This document shows positions 11,549 through 21,138 of a DNA stretch of 64,000 nucleotides, in pieces. Source of the stretch: Loripinus fragilis (Eukaryota; Mollusca; Bivalvia; Lucinida; Lucinidae). Under the pieces are notes generated by a model, which made no database searches, was not told the DNA's origin, and saw only the letters and a program-made list of their open reading frames with translations. Numbering within the stretch: the stretch's first letter is position 1; each line of letters begins with the position of its first letter. Where the stretch lies: contig OZ026518.1 of NCBI GenBank assembly GCA_964019695.1, positions 71,621,254-71,685,253 on the forward strand, read 5' to 3'. The translations under genes were made by a program, and so were the position numbers.

Positions 11549-12926
11549 CTGGAAATAGAAAGAGGAAATTTGTTGCATCCTTTGTAGGAATTAGGCCAGT
11601 TTATTGGGTTTCATTTTAGTGGCTGATTAGAACCTTTTTCCATGAAAATGCACATTATCTTTCTGTTTAATATTTTGAAACACACGAACGGTACGGTACT
11701 ACATTGATGTCAAAATCGAATATAGTATGCAGCTCATAGTAAAGAAATGACCAATTGATTGATGACTTTTTTTAAAGAATAACATTCTTTCAGGATACCC
11801 GCATCAGAATGTCAACAGTTTGGCTCCCGATCAGCCCAGCATTTTGTAGGCTCTGACCTAGAACCAAACTGATGTCAAAGGTTAAAATCAGCAGAAAAAA
11901 ATAGCAAGTAGAGTAAATGTGGCAATGATATCAAAAACAAAATTCCCAAATTTAAAATTTAGATTTTTTCTTTAATAGTCAGTTTAGCCCTTTGTTTACT
12001 CGTGACTCCTAAATGTGTAATTTCACAAACAGGGAAGGCCCAGATGAAATGCCGCATCATGCCACATTTCATCTGGGTCAATACTGTTCAAAAAGATAAA
12101 ATACCATCTTCCTAGATAGAAAAAGAAAAATATTTAATTCTTATCACAAAAATTAAACTTGAGACCCCTAATATATACAGTGAACTATCCCGAGTTGATT
12201 ATATTCAACCAGACGAAATTCTTTTGTTTCTCAAGACTCTTCATACTAAATTTTATATGCAATGAAAACTGAAAGCACCTTAATTACTAATTGGGTGTGT
12301 TGCATCAGTACTGAAAGCTATGCATTTATATACTGATCACATGACATATTCAGCTGCATTTCGTATGATTGTGTGCAATTAATTTAAAAATTAGCATAAA
12401 TGCTCCATTCTTCACACAATACTGAAGTGAAACCTTGTAAATATGGAATATGCATTTAAATGCTGGTTTATATAATTGATGGAATCAGCATTTAAAGCTG
12501 CAATGGATGTAACATAAAAGCTACAATCTGGATTGAAGGAGGATAGTGTATCGGGTAAGTGATAATATTTATTGTGTTTCAGTTTTTAGATGTCAACTAA
12601 AACCAAAGGTCAAGCTAAACAAATATATCACTTTTTAGTGTAATATTGTCATAGTTTTCTCATCCGTCATTTTTTAATATTTTTTTTGCGAGCTCAAAGG
12701 AACTGTCTCATTGAAACGGTTCTTTTGAGTACCCCACAACATATGTTTCTGTTGAAAAATAAGAAAATATAAAATACTGTTATCAAGAGGCATGGAAGCC
12801 TTAGAATTTTATACGGACTAGCTGCTCTGGGGAACATTGAAAAATCTTTGTCACTTTTACTCCTTAAGACAGGTGGGTGTATTGTGGGGGTGGGTGGGGG
12901 AGGTAATTTGTCTTCCTAGTTCCTAC
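11549..12926 (-). other. Intron of the tyrosine recombinase gene
   Basis: GTAGGA donor and TTTCTATTTCCAG acceptor, 1,378 bp, splitting an Asp codon after its first base. It contains a copy of the GAACCGTCTC palindrome repeat (12650-12772) and AT-rich sequence. Splicing is inferred from frame restoration and fit to the protein family. Confidence 0.7.
12650..12772. repeat. GAACCGTCTC palindrome repeat, degenerate copy
   Basis: Core AGCTCAAAGGAACTGTCTCATTGAAACGGTTCTTTTGAG, given in two parts at 12691-12731, is an imperfect palindrome. It is flanked on the right by ACAACATATGTTTCTGTTG and AAATAAGAAAATA. Better copies are at 46815-46965 and 56464-56615. Confidence 0.7.
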
Positions 12927-13242
12927 CTTGAAAAATTTTTGTAGCCCATTTAGTATTTGATTTTGTAGACTTTGATTGTCTATTTTCCTCCAATGCCCTC
13001 ATTTGGTCCTCATTAATGGTGTGAAATCTTGTGGGAGGAAGGTCCATTTCTGGTTGCTTAAGCTCTTCCTTCATTCTGGCAGTCTCTGTGGCTGTTGGCT
13101 TGGTGGAAGCCAAGAAGTCTAGAAAATTCATGTCTAGGGAACTAAATAGCTCTTCATCATCTTCAAACTGGTCCATATCTGTTAAACTGTCAATATCATC
13201 ATACTCTATCACGAAATTGCCAAATTCGCTGTTTTCTTCCAT
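12927..13242 (-). CDS. Tyrosine recombinase exon 1
   Basis: Encodes 105 codons plus one base. Runs of Asp/Glu (DDIDSLTDMDQFEDDEELF) are followed by a basic NRQSKSTKSNTKWATKIFQ stretch that begins the core-binding domain. The donor reads CAAG|gtagga at 12927/12926. The acidic N terminus has no recognised domain and resembles an activation or interaction region. Confidence 0.75.
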
Positions 13243-13780
13243 TGTTTACTTTTTTTGGAAAGCAGACGGTGATTCATGCTAAAAATAGCGCTGACATTGA
13301 CCTCGGCTTTAGGCCAAAAGTAGTGCCGATAGAAGAAGCGGGTCGAGGTATTCCTACACGCAATAAGCTAAGAAGTTACCGTATATATACGCCTGGCCAA
13401 CTCACAATGTTTTGCATTGGGAAATGCAATGCAACACGAACCATAGTTTCATATAGGGCGATTACAATAGGAATGTAAATATTACACCATAGAGGTCACT
13501 TATATAATTTCTTGATAGATATCTTGATGTTTGAACTGAGTTTTACTATTGTTTTACTGTGTATGGCCTTATGTACTGTTGAAAATGGTGAATTATCATA
13601 TGACGTCGCGTCTGGGAGTGAAATAACGCCATGCAATAAAATCGATAAACCACTAGTGGTTTATAGATTTACGGGAAACGTTATGACGTCCATAACAACG
13701 TTGCGATCATAATGACAAAATCATAACGTTTTTACGCCAGAAATGAGATTTCAAAGTATGTGTCATATGATAAATAGAAT
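13243..13780. other. Upstream flank of the tyrosine recombinase
   Basis: No gene was seen. Contains a short palindrome AAACCACTAGTGGTTT near 13648-13663 and CG-containing motifs (GACGTC). The recombinase promoter should lie at its left end on the minus strand, but no clear TATA box was found. Confidence 0.35.
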
Positions 13781-13789
13781 CTAACATTC

Positions 13790-13909
13790 GTGCTCTTGTA
13801 TTATTGAATTTATTAAACTCGTTGCAAAAAAGAGATAAAATGCTCGGCAAGCCTCGCATTTTATCTCTTTTTCCCAACTCGTTTAATAAATTCAATAAAA
13901 CATGAGCAC
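13790..13909. repeat. 120-bp palindrome
   Basis: GTGCTC...TTGAATTTATTAAAC...AAAGAGATAAAATGC pairs with GCATTTTATCTCTTT...GTTTAATAAATTCAA...GAGCAC around a 12-nt loop near 13850. Confidence 0.8.
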
Positions 13910-14459
13910 TCATGTAAGATCCTCTACATATTACACCATATTGGGATAGTCAAGCACTCATTGCAATTTGTTGCACACTTAATTAACGTTTTGATCGTAC
14001 TGAAATGATTGTTGGTTTATTCACTTAGCTACAAAGCTAGTATACATACTTCCATTTGGAATGTGCATCTTCATGGCCTCATCTGTAAATCTGTTACCAT
14101 GGTACCGTGTGCCGCAAACAAACTGAAACAAAAAATATAAGAAACAAAAAATTGGCTGTACATATGCAGCAAGCTTTTATCTGTTATGTAAAATTTGAAA
14201 ACATTTCAAAAGTACCAGTCTTAATAATTGCCAATCACATAGATGAAATTAAGGTACCCAGTATTTTTTGCACTTTATTATATATCTTGTGAATGATAAT
14301 GTTCTGTGTTTTTCCTCTAGATGCCGTGGATTAGCCTGCAGTGAGTGATTGTGGTATTTTCTGGTCATGCACATTTACTTTTTGGTAAATAAAATCCTCA
14401 ACTGGCTTCTTGAATTGTGCTTATTTCTTATGGCTTTAATTTACAGGTTTAGATAAGCA
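13910..14459. other. Intergenic stretch without recognised gene
   Basis: AT-rich, with only short ORFs (14107-14292, 61 codons, no family motif). A fragment GTGAGTGATTGTGGTATTTTC near 14341 also occurs near 36620, so it is part of a dispersed repeat. Confidence 0.4.
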
Positions 14460-14575
14460 AAATTTTCACCGTAAAATTGTAAATATTTTCTTACCCATAA
14501 TTTTTAACATATGTTTTGGGTGCTCATATGTTTTGGTTGAGAAATAAGAAAATTATTTTTCTGTTACGCACTCTT
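14460..14575. repeat. GAACCGTCTC repeat lacking its palindromic core
   Basis: Both flanks of the family are present (AAAATTGTAAATATT...ACATATGTTTTGGGTGCTC, then ATATGTTTTGGTTGAGAAATAAG). The central hairpin of about 40 bp is absent between them. This fits slippage across the hairpin or loss of an inserted core. Confidence 0.65.
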
Positions 14576-14907
14576 AAAGTTCTAAAGTATATTTCAACAT
14601 GCATGCTATTTCAGATGCTAAATAAATTGCCTGGATCGATGCAGTACTTGTGGTCAAAGATAGCATTGTAATCTACAAAAAAAAATGAAACTATTTTGAT
14701 TTTAATCAGTTTGAAACGTCATTTTCGCATCCTAATCAATAATTAACTTAAGTCTTTCTTAACTTTAAGGAGGCATTGCAGTTCCGGGCCCAGGAAACTG
14801 ATAATGTTATAATTGATATGCAGTTGTCAGTTTTGCGCAATGATTCTGGGAACAAAACTTTACTATAGGCCACGTCAAAATCTTCAAAACAAAAATCAAT
14901 TGTTTGA

Positions 14908-15031
14908 TTACAGGGCGTACTCTCAGCATCAAATTGACTTCTGTGTTCAAGAAACCAACGAAGTTGTACACAGTTACCATTCATACACTGAGAGGCAAGC
15001 AGGTAGGCTATACAGACAGATAGGCTATAGA
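14908..15031. repeat. ~125-bp direct repeat, copy 1
   Basis: Shares GATTACAGGGCGTACTCTCA...CTTCTGTGTTCAAGAAACC...ACACTGAGAGGCAAGCAGG with 16034-16153 at roughly 95% identity. No recognised protein was found in any frame. Confidence 0.7.
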
Positions 15032-15315
15032 TGTTTTAGATGACCTTGTTTACTACTTTTTACTTAGTTAACACTGCATACCGTAGGTCCAGAGGAGCAA
15101 ATAAAATGAGCATAGCATTATCCATCAGTATAAACAGATGTTTGGTGTGCTCTATGATAGGATTCTTTCGAGTACCCATTCTATTTTCTGATCACAAATT
15201 GGAAACATAATTTATAATTATATTATGATTCTCTTATCTTTAATATTGGCATAAATAGTGGCACGCCTGGTGCAATCCCAAATGTTTAACAAGGAACTCA
15301 TACACGTTTTGTTTG

Positions 15316-15540
15316 GTTTAGTTCATTACGCCCCAGTCAACAGCTATGAGGTCATGTCGGGATGGTCAGTAAACCTAACCTCACAGCTTGACTAAGCAGT
15401 TAGCCAGTACTTCGTGCACATACTTTTGCTTGTAACTTACAACAACCCTTCTTGAAACAGCGAAAGAGAGGAGATGACCTTATACTTCATGATCAGTCTG
15501 TGCGAGAGTATGGCACTGGGCCGGGATAACTCATAAACGT
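15316..15540 (-). mobile_element. tRNA-derived SINE (family B), body and tail
   Basis: On the minus strand it reads GTAACTTACAAG..., GTACTGGCTAACTGCTTAGTC, GTGAGGTTAGGTTTACTGACC, then a TTGACTGGGGCGTAATGAAC tail. This matches the copy at 61690-61992. The tRNA-like head is poorly preserved here. Confidence 0.6.
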
Positions 15541-15714
15541 GTTTCTAGCATAGATTTGCTAACAACCCCACTCAACCCAAAAAAACAGTAAATGAGCCGA
15601 CACTTGCATGAGAGTTTGGTACGTATTGCATTGTAGAGCGATGAAGGTTCAGGCGAGTCAGTGAAAATGCACAGACTTGCATACACAAAGTTTACGTGTA
15701 GTTGAAGACTCCTA

Positions 15715-16030
15715 ACAAATTTAGACCTCTAATCCCAAGGGGGGGTCTAATATTTTCATACATACGTAGGCTCGGGTCATTTTTGGGGGGTTCCAAATTT
15801 TGATTTTCAATATTTTTTGGGTTTTCAGAAAAATAAATATTTTCGGGATATAAAGATTTTGTGGATACTTTTGGGGTCATCACAAAATTGGACTATATTT
15901 AGGTGTCATTTCTATGCTTTTTAGGGTCTTTTCTTAAATTCAATGTACAGAATTGGGGATATTTTTGGGGTTGCTAAAATTTCAAATATTTTGGGGGGTA
16001 CTTGAAATTCCTGACATTTTTGGGTGTGAA
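15715..16030 (+). repeat. Dispersed G-rich 'ATTTTTGGGG' repeat, copy 1
   Basis: Landmarks are CGTAGGCTCGGGTCATTTTT, TTTTGTGGATACTTTTGGGG, CTATATTTAGGTGTCATTTC and GAATTGGGGATATTTTTGGGG. It occurs inverted at 38255-38600, with partial plus-strand pieces at 38690-38815 and 39000-39090. Frames through it are low-complexity and are not taken as coding. Confidence 0.7.
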
Positions 16031-16033
16031 TGG

Positions 16034-16153
16034 ATTACAGGGCGTACTCTCAGCATCAAATTTACTTCTGTGTTCAAGAAACCAACGGAGTTGTACACAG
16101 TTTCCATTCATACACTGAGAGGCAAGCAGGTAGGCTATACAGACAGATAGGTA
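16034..16153. repeat. ~125-bp direct repeat, copy 2
   Basis: Second copy of the block at 14908-15031, lying immediately after the G-rich repeat. The pair brackets about 1 kb holding a SINE and the G-rich repeat. Confidence 0.7.
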
Positions 16154-16444
16154 GATGCTGGGCCCTAGCCATCGTATGAAGATAAAATGAGAGTCCCCTC
16201 CCCCCTGGGCTCTGGTCCTGCCGGATATGTCAGCAAGGGCGTCTATCAATATCAGATTCTTATGTGATGGCCTAAATTTGTGCCACCTACCCCAACCATT
16301 TCTTCTTCTCGAAATCCTGCCAGGGTGAGATCAAGTGCCTCTTTCCACCTGTACAAGAAAGACTCGTAGCTATCTGCTTCATCTGGGGGAAAACCTAAAC
16401 AATATATTAAAAGGTATACAGTAAAACCTGTCTAAACGACAACT

Positions 16445-16655
16445 TTTGTTTGTTTGTTTGATTTGATTCTTTACGTCCCACAAACAATCTTTCAGTTAAA
16501 CAGGAACGGGTCTTCCTGGGTTGAACCAGTACTAAGCTAGGATAAATGTGTCTTGCTCAAGGACCACAACGCAGTGACGCCGGTGAGGCTCGAACCCGCG
16601 GCCCTTCGGCCTCGAGTCAAGCACTCTACCACTAACCCACTGCACTCCCTCCCTT
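16445..16655 (-). mobile_element. tRNA-derived SINE (family A), well preserved
   Basis: On the minus strand the A box reads TGGGTTAGTGG and the B box GGGTTCGAGCCTC. The family body and a (CAAA)n-like tail follow. This is the best-preserved head of the family in the window. Confidence 0.8.
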
Positions 16656-17031
16656 TGCATGGTCGTCCAAGCGAAGATATTAACCATTTTTTCATGAGCT
16701 GGTTCAAATGTTCTTTATTCCTGGCTCGCAATTCATGTTAAAAAGAATGAGACAACTCAGTAAACAAAGAAATGTCTGAACAATAACATTTTGTCCTAAA
16801 GCTTTCGATTTTATCAAGTTCAATTTCCGCAGTTGAAGTATATTTTCTTTTTATCTAATTCGGAAAAAAAACGATAAAGGTGGATTCAAATTACATATGT
16901 ACGGAAGCCTATATGTGACATTGTGTTTTGTGTTATGTCCTTTTGTTTTCGGCGTTTTTGTATGTTGAGTTTTCTGTTTTGTTTACACTGTTGCACATTT
17001 TAAACGGCGCAATTCACGAGGTAGAGCCAAG

Positions 17032-17062
17032 ATGGAGAACAAACGAGGAAAGAAGGACGAGA
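17032..17062 (+). other. Possible short 5' exon inside the element arm
   Basis: ATG opens MENKRGKKDE and is followed by a donor-like GTATAAGT at 17063. The equivalent position in the arm at 18690-18790 (minus) also has AAGATGGA, but the one at 30463-30540 (minus) has lost the ATG. It could be a leader exon of an autonomous relative or chance. Confidence 0.25.
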
Positions 17063-17378
17063 GTATAAGTATTTTAATTCATCCGTCGTAATGTTAGTTT
17101 TTTATATATTTGAAATCGATGCAGCCGGTAACTATCACAGTCAAAAAGTCTACTGGAGGCTTTCGGTTTGATTATGCTACATACTGGGATCTCACTGTGA
17201 AAGCAGTCACATAGACCCAGTACTATTCAATATAATATAGTTCGACTGACTATAATAGTTCGATCCATTTATATCGACCCATTTAAATTGTTACAGAAAT
17301 TAATTCTGAGATTTTATTCTCTAGGTCTAGATCTGATACAGTGCAATAGAAAATAAGATGGCATTAAAGGCAAAACGT

Positions 17379-17393
17379 ATCTATCTATCTATG

Positions 17394-17425
<32 letters not shown>

Positions 17426-17434
17426 AATCTATCT
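17379..17434. repeat. (CTAT)n microsatellite
   Basis: About 13 tetranucleotide copies with two interruptions. It marks the inner edge of the left arm of the 16880-18890 element. Confidence 0.9.
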
Positions 17435-18952
17435 GGAGTTATCTATATGTCAGTCTGTCAGTCAGTTTTAATGCTGATTTCAAACGTCACACCCACTGCC
17501 ATATAAATTTCTTGGGTTTATCTACCTTTCTGTTTGCCTAAATGCATTCTTCTACCGTCTACCCCATATCCACAATCCCCCACCCGCCTACAAAAAATGC
17601 TTGTGTTTATTCACCTGTCGGTCTGTCTGTTCGCCTGTCTGTCTGTCTTTCCGCCTGTCAGTCTGTCTGTTTTTCTGACTGTATAAGAAAACAAGTAAGT
17701 TTTACAAGGAAATTCCATAAGCACTATGATGACGAGACACAGTACACAGACAGTCACACGACAGCAAGAAAGCATTCAAAGTTAATCAGTCATTTTTTGC
17801 TCTTTTCCTCAGCAAAATGACTGCAAAACTACATGTATAAAATCACTGCGAACTTCACCACAGAATTAGAAGACAAAACAATAACCCCACACACAATGAG
17901 AGCAACAAGGAATAATGAATTCACATAAACATAATCAATGCCTTAGAACGGACAGTGGTCGAGATCACCAGGGAGGGGCTCTTCACCCTAGATTCTGCTA
18001 TTGTACGTAAAGCTGTTTTCCATTGCCTACCCTATACCCACCCACCACCCAATAAGTTTCTTGGGGTTATCTACATGTCTGTCTATCTGCCTGTCTTTCT
18101 AATGTGGTGGTGTAAACAGACAATCGTTATACTGCAAGGCTATATGTGTACTTATATATTTTTTTTATTCATTTGACTTTTATCTTTGGCCCTTTTACTT
18201 CATCTTTTGTGTATTGCCTTTTGTGTTTTAAGTTTTGTCTTCAGAAAGGTTTCTTTCCTTTATTGTCTTTTGCCTTTTGCGTTTTAACTTTCAGCTTTTT
18301 ACTTTTGTCTTATGTGTTTAAACTTTTGTATTTTGGGTTTTCGTATGCTAGTTCTATGCTAAAAGGCTTTCCAGTACCCCTTCAAATTTTGGCAGCAGAC
18401 AAACATACAGACAGACACACAGACAATTGATAGCGTTTCGGATATAGGAGGGCGGCGGAAATAGATTGATAGATAGATACGTTTTGCATTTAATGCCATC
18501 TAATGTTCAATTGCACTTTATTCGACCTGCAGAATAAATATATTGTGACTATTAAAATGAGTCAAACTGTCGTTTACAGAATTGTCATAGATCTATTTGA
18601 ATACTTTCACATATAGCATGGTTGAGCTGAAAACCTACAGTAGACATTTTGGACCTAGATATTTACCAGCTGCATCGATTTCAAATGTAAAAAAACGTTA
18701 CACAGGATGCATAAAAATACTTGTACTTTTGTATTTCTTACCTTTTTTATTTCCATCTTGGTTCTACCCCTATGAATTGTGTTGTTTAAAATGATGTACA
18801 ACATCATACACAAAACATACATATGTATGCAAAAACATATATGAGCCACGTCATAAGACAACCTGCATTTTGAAATGTGAGAACAAAAAGGCACTGATTA
18901 GATGTGTCCTAACATGCTGGTCAACACAATTTTTAAAGTTTAATATCTTATT

Positions 18953-19440
18953 TCAAGATTCTAACACACCTCGCCTATACAGCCAATGCTTAAAATCCGT
19001 GATATATCAAACAATAATTCACAGCTTTGAATGCGCGAGGAAGACGCGCGCTAGCTGACGTCATTTTTTTACTACAAAATGACGTCAGTCATGGCGTTTG
19101 ACGGTGTAACGTCGTTTTTACGCTGAAAAGACGTAACTTCTACATGAAAATATATACGACACAATCCAACTTTTGGCGGGATTTCCTCAGTGCAATGGCG
19201 GAAAGTTGTAAGAAGCTGAAGAGTGCAAATGTATTTTCGTCGTTTATTGTGTGTTAGAATCGAAACAGATCAGCTCTATTGCGTGAATTGTTGATCAATA
19301 ATTCACTGTTTGTCGATCAGTTGTACAAGGATAAATCACTCATGCTGTGCGCTCATGATTTGATCTTTACAACTGACCTCCAAACAGTGATTTATTACTG
19401 AACAATTCACTGCTAGAGTAGGTCAATTCGAGCCCAACAT
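18953..19440. repeat. ~480-bp dispersed repeat, copy 1
   Basis: Shared with 63460-63935: TTCTAACACACCT, GCTGACGTCATTT, CCAACTTTTGGCG, TTTCCTCAGTG, then an inverted-repeat half (TCACTGTTTG ... CAAACAGTGA, TTGTTGATCAATAATTCAC ... TTACTGAACAATTCAC). Both copies are in the same orientation. No ORF. Confidence 0.75.
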
Positions 19441-19639
19441 AGAAAGTTGGAAAATTCGAAATTCGAAAATGAGATGTCTAGAGATACGGCTTATTGTCAC
19501 TGTTTCAATGCTTTATCAGTTTCCCAGTTGATGCACCGCTGATCTGCGCATTTGTTTTCTGTATGTGTAATTCACCAATTCAGTTTGTATTGGACATCTC
19601 TTTGACCAGTTCATTTTATATATAGTTTTGCAGACTTCT

Positions 19640-19642
<3 letters not shown>

Positions 19643-19725
<83 letters not shown>
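19643..19725. repeat. (AT)n microsatellite at left edge of the Penelope element
   Basis: About 41 AT units immediately before the retroelement. A matching (TA)n run follows the element at 25568-25681, so the element appears to sit inside one AT tract. Confidence 0.95.
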
Positions 19726-19730
<5 letters not shown>

Positions 19731-19731
19731 A

Positions 19732-19776
19732 GAATATACAAAGTCATTCAGTTTAATCTTCCCATTTTAAAAGAAG
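19732..19776 (+). repeat. 45-bp partial repeat at the 5' edge of the Penelope element
   Basis: Repeats, with one base difference, the stretch from about 19811 to 19856 (ATATACAAAGTCATTCAG ... CCCATTTTAAAAGAAG) and then jumps to CCCTATGTC. Short extra pieces at pLTR junctions are known for Penelope-like elements and probably record the last template jump at insertion. Confidence 0.8.
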
Positions 19777-19863
19777 CCCTATGTCTCAACACACAACCCA
19801 AAAAATCCAGAAATATACAAAGTCATTCAGTTTAATCTTCCCATTTTAAAAGAAGATCCTAAA

Positions 19864-20376
19864 ATGAACGACATACTGTCAAATATCAAGATAATTAAAA
19901 GCAAAAGGCAGCCAAACAATTTGAAACGACTACTAACAAAAGCGAAATTCAGTAACAGTGACCATCACGAAGTTAAACGGTGTCATAAACCTAACTGTGG
20001 CCTCTGTGTACACCTTATAGAAGGGGACGCATTTGAATTTAAATGCGGACGAAAATTTTATGTTCACGAATCCATGACGTGTGCAGTTAAGAATGTTTTG
20101 TATGTCATAAAATGCGGGGGCTGTGGCGAAGAATACATAGGCCAAACTGGAGACTTTCTAAGAAAACGAGTCACAGTTCACAACCAACAAATTAGAGACC
20201 CCAAGACAAGAATGCTTTACGTCAGTGGACACATAGATATATGTGCCCACCAATTAATTCCAAAATATATGATATTCCCCCTCTATAAAATGTATTCTGA
20301 AAGTGTGTCATTTCTATGCGCCAAGGAGAATTACTTCATTAACCTGCTAAAACCTAAATTAAATAGATTACCTTAA
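19864..20376 (+). CDS. GIY-YIG endonuclease domain ORF in the 5' pLTR
   Basis: 170 codons from the first Met. In-frame sequence upstream (PYVSTHNPKNPEIYKV...) is open to 19777, so the ATG is not the true domain boundary. Order: basic linker (SKRQPNNLKRLLTKAKFS), C-x4-C-x2-C motif in RCHKPNCGLC, then the nuclease core with YVI...YIG in LYVIKCGGCGEEYIGQTG, Arg in LRKRVTVH, and a Glu in AKENYF. The same fold cuts target DNA in Penelope-like elements. This copy is a pLTR duplicate without an attached RT. It differs from the 3' copy by a few substitutions such as SFLCAKE here against SFRCAKE there. Confidence 0.85.
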   Translation: MNDILSNIKIIKSKRQPNNLKRLLTKAKFSNSDHHEVKRCHKPNCGLCVHLIEGDAFEFKCGRKFYVHESMTCAVKNVLYVIKCGGCGEEYIGQTGDFLRKRVTVHNQQIRDPKTRMLYVSGHIDICAHQLIPKYMIFPLYKMYSESVSFLCAKENYFINLLKPKLNRLP

Positions 20377-20429
20377 TACGTGCCATCAAAATATGCTTTA
20401 CTAGGTAATTTCCAAGTAGATAAATATGA

Positions 20430-20590
20430 GCGGGCCATCATCGGCCCACCATCGAAAAACGGGCCGCTATCGGCCCACTATCGAAAAACTGGCAATCAGC
20501 GGCCCGCCACCAAAAAAAGGGCCACTATCAGCCCACCAGCAAAATGCCATATCGATTGCATTTGGCTGGCGGGCCAATAGTGGCCCGAGC
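20430..20590. repeat. GGGCC/GGCCC hairpin cluster 1 of the 5' pLTR
   Basis: Alternating CGGGCC and CGGCCC blocks separated by CACCATCGAAAAA-type spacers, ending in a hairpin with AGCAAAATGCCAT/TGCATTTGGCT arms. A second cluster is at 20693-20850, and both recur in the 3' pLTR (24813-24973, 25077-25233). Strong RNA structure is expected. Confidence 0.75.
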
Positions 20591-20692
20591 TTGAGTGCTG
20601 GATGAGTTATTAATGGCATTCTTAATTACGTTACTTACACAAAGAAACTTGTGCCTTTTTGGATAAGGCGGTATTATTATTATATTATAATA

Positions 20693-20850
20693 ATCGGCCC
20701 GCCATCGAAAAATGGGCCGATATCGGTCTACTATCAAAAAACGGGCCATCAGCGGCCCGCCACCGAAAAACGGGCCACTATCGGCCCACCAGCAAAATGC
20801 CATTTCAATTGCATTTTGCTGGCAGGCCAATAGTGGCCCGAGATTGAGTG
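20693..20850. repeat. GGGCC/GGCCC hairpin cluster 2 of the 5' pLTR
   Basis: Ends in a hairpin with arms of about 31 bp (CGGGCCACTATCGGCCCACC ... against ... GGCCAATAGTGGCCCG) around TTTCAAT. This is the best hairpin in the pLTR. Confidence 0.8.
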
Positions 20851-20973
20851 CTGGATGAGTTATTAATGGCATTCTAAATTACGTTACTTACACAAAGAAA
20901 CTTGTGCCTGTATGGAAAAGGCGGTATTGTTATTATATTATATTGTATTATATTGTATTGTATTGTACTATTT

Positions 20974-21090
20974 ATGGCGTTGCAAACGGAACGTTACATT
21001 GCATCATGGGAACGTTACGTTCCAATATGGGAACGTAGCGTTGCATTATGGGAAAGTAACGTTACTAACGTCGTTTCTATGCAACGCCAT
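20974..21090. repeat. Inverted repeat bracketing GGAACGTTACGTT motifs, upstream of the hammerhead
   Basis: ATGGCGTTGCA at 20974-20984 is perfectly complementary to TGCAACGCCAT at 21080-21090, which ends one base before hammerhead stem I. Between them are four imperfect GGGAACGTWRCGTTGCA units. Could be a promoter array or an RNA domain supporting the ribozyme. Confidence 0.65.
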
Positions 21091-21138
21091 ATTAAACTCC
21101 TGATGATCTGTATAACAGTGAAACCGGTAGAGGAATAG
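21091..21138 (+). ncRNA. Candidate type I hammerhead ribozyme in the 5' pLTR
   Basis: Core CTGATGA (21100-21106) is followed by stem II CTGT-ATA-ACAG with a T-T mismatch at its base, then GAAA (21120-21123). Stem III is the palindrome ACCGGT (21123-21128), and the cleavage site is TA before 21130. Stem I pairs CTC (21097-21099) with GAG (21130-21132), continued by ATT/AAT across an internal loop. A minimal palindromic stem III, active as a dimer, is described for hammerheads in Penelope-like elements. The mismatch at 10.1/11.1 is atypical. Confidence 0.65.

Larger units (their letters stand above)
10587..13242 (-). pseudogene. Crypton/DUF3504-type tyrosine recombinase, two exons, one in-frame TAG
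   Basis: Exon 1 is 13242-12927 and exon 2 is 11548-10587, joined across a GT-AG intron. The splice restores one frame of 425 codons plus TAA, with Q-D-W at the junction. Residues 1-60 are acidic. A SAM-like core-binding region follows (TKWATKIFQ across the junction to about residue 205). The C-terminal catalytic region shows the first arginine in SRGLEFHHQL, the H-x-x-R box as HCLR, SGHR, and the nucleophile tyrosine in LKSYSR. These features match the Crypton-derived DUF3504 family (KIAA1958, QRICH1, ZMYM-type proteins). The lesion is TAG at 11172-11174, between ALILR and SVWMN, where Gln (CAG) is the simplest ancestral codon. Everything else is open. It is either a recent pseudogene of a Crypton copy or a host gene needing readthrough. 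The ATG has an AAACAATGG context. Confidence 0.8.
16880..18890. mobile_element. ~2-kb element with long inverted arms around CTAT/TCTG repeats
   Basis: The inner ends of the arms match inverted: TGGCATTAAAGGCAAAACGT followed by (ATCT)n at about 17360-17434, against (ATAG)n followed by ACGTTTTGCATTTAATGCCA at about 18465-18500. Farther out, AATTCACGAGGTAGAGCCAAG at about 17011 matches the inverse of about 18755-18785. A single arm of the same family is at 30135-30680. The interior is TCTG-rich low-complexity sequence. No transposase was seen. Confidence 0.55.

Noticed and set aside
19643..19725. AT tract as a target-site duplication of the Penelope element
   Set aside because: The two AT runs differ in length and such tracts expand by slippage, so no duplication length can be assigned.
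20528..20872. 114-codon minus-strand ORF, repeated at 24911-25255
   Set aside because: Reads the GC-rich hairpins of the pLTR on the antisense strand; the duplication explains its apparent conservation.
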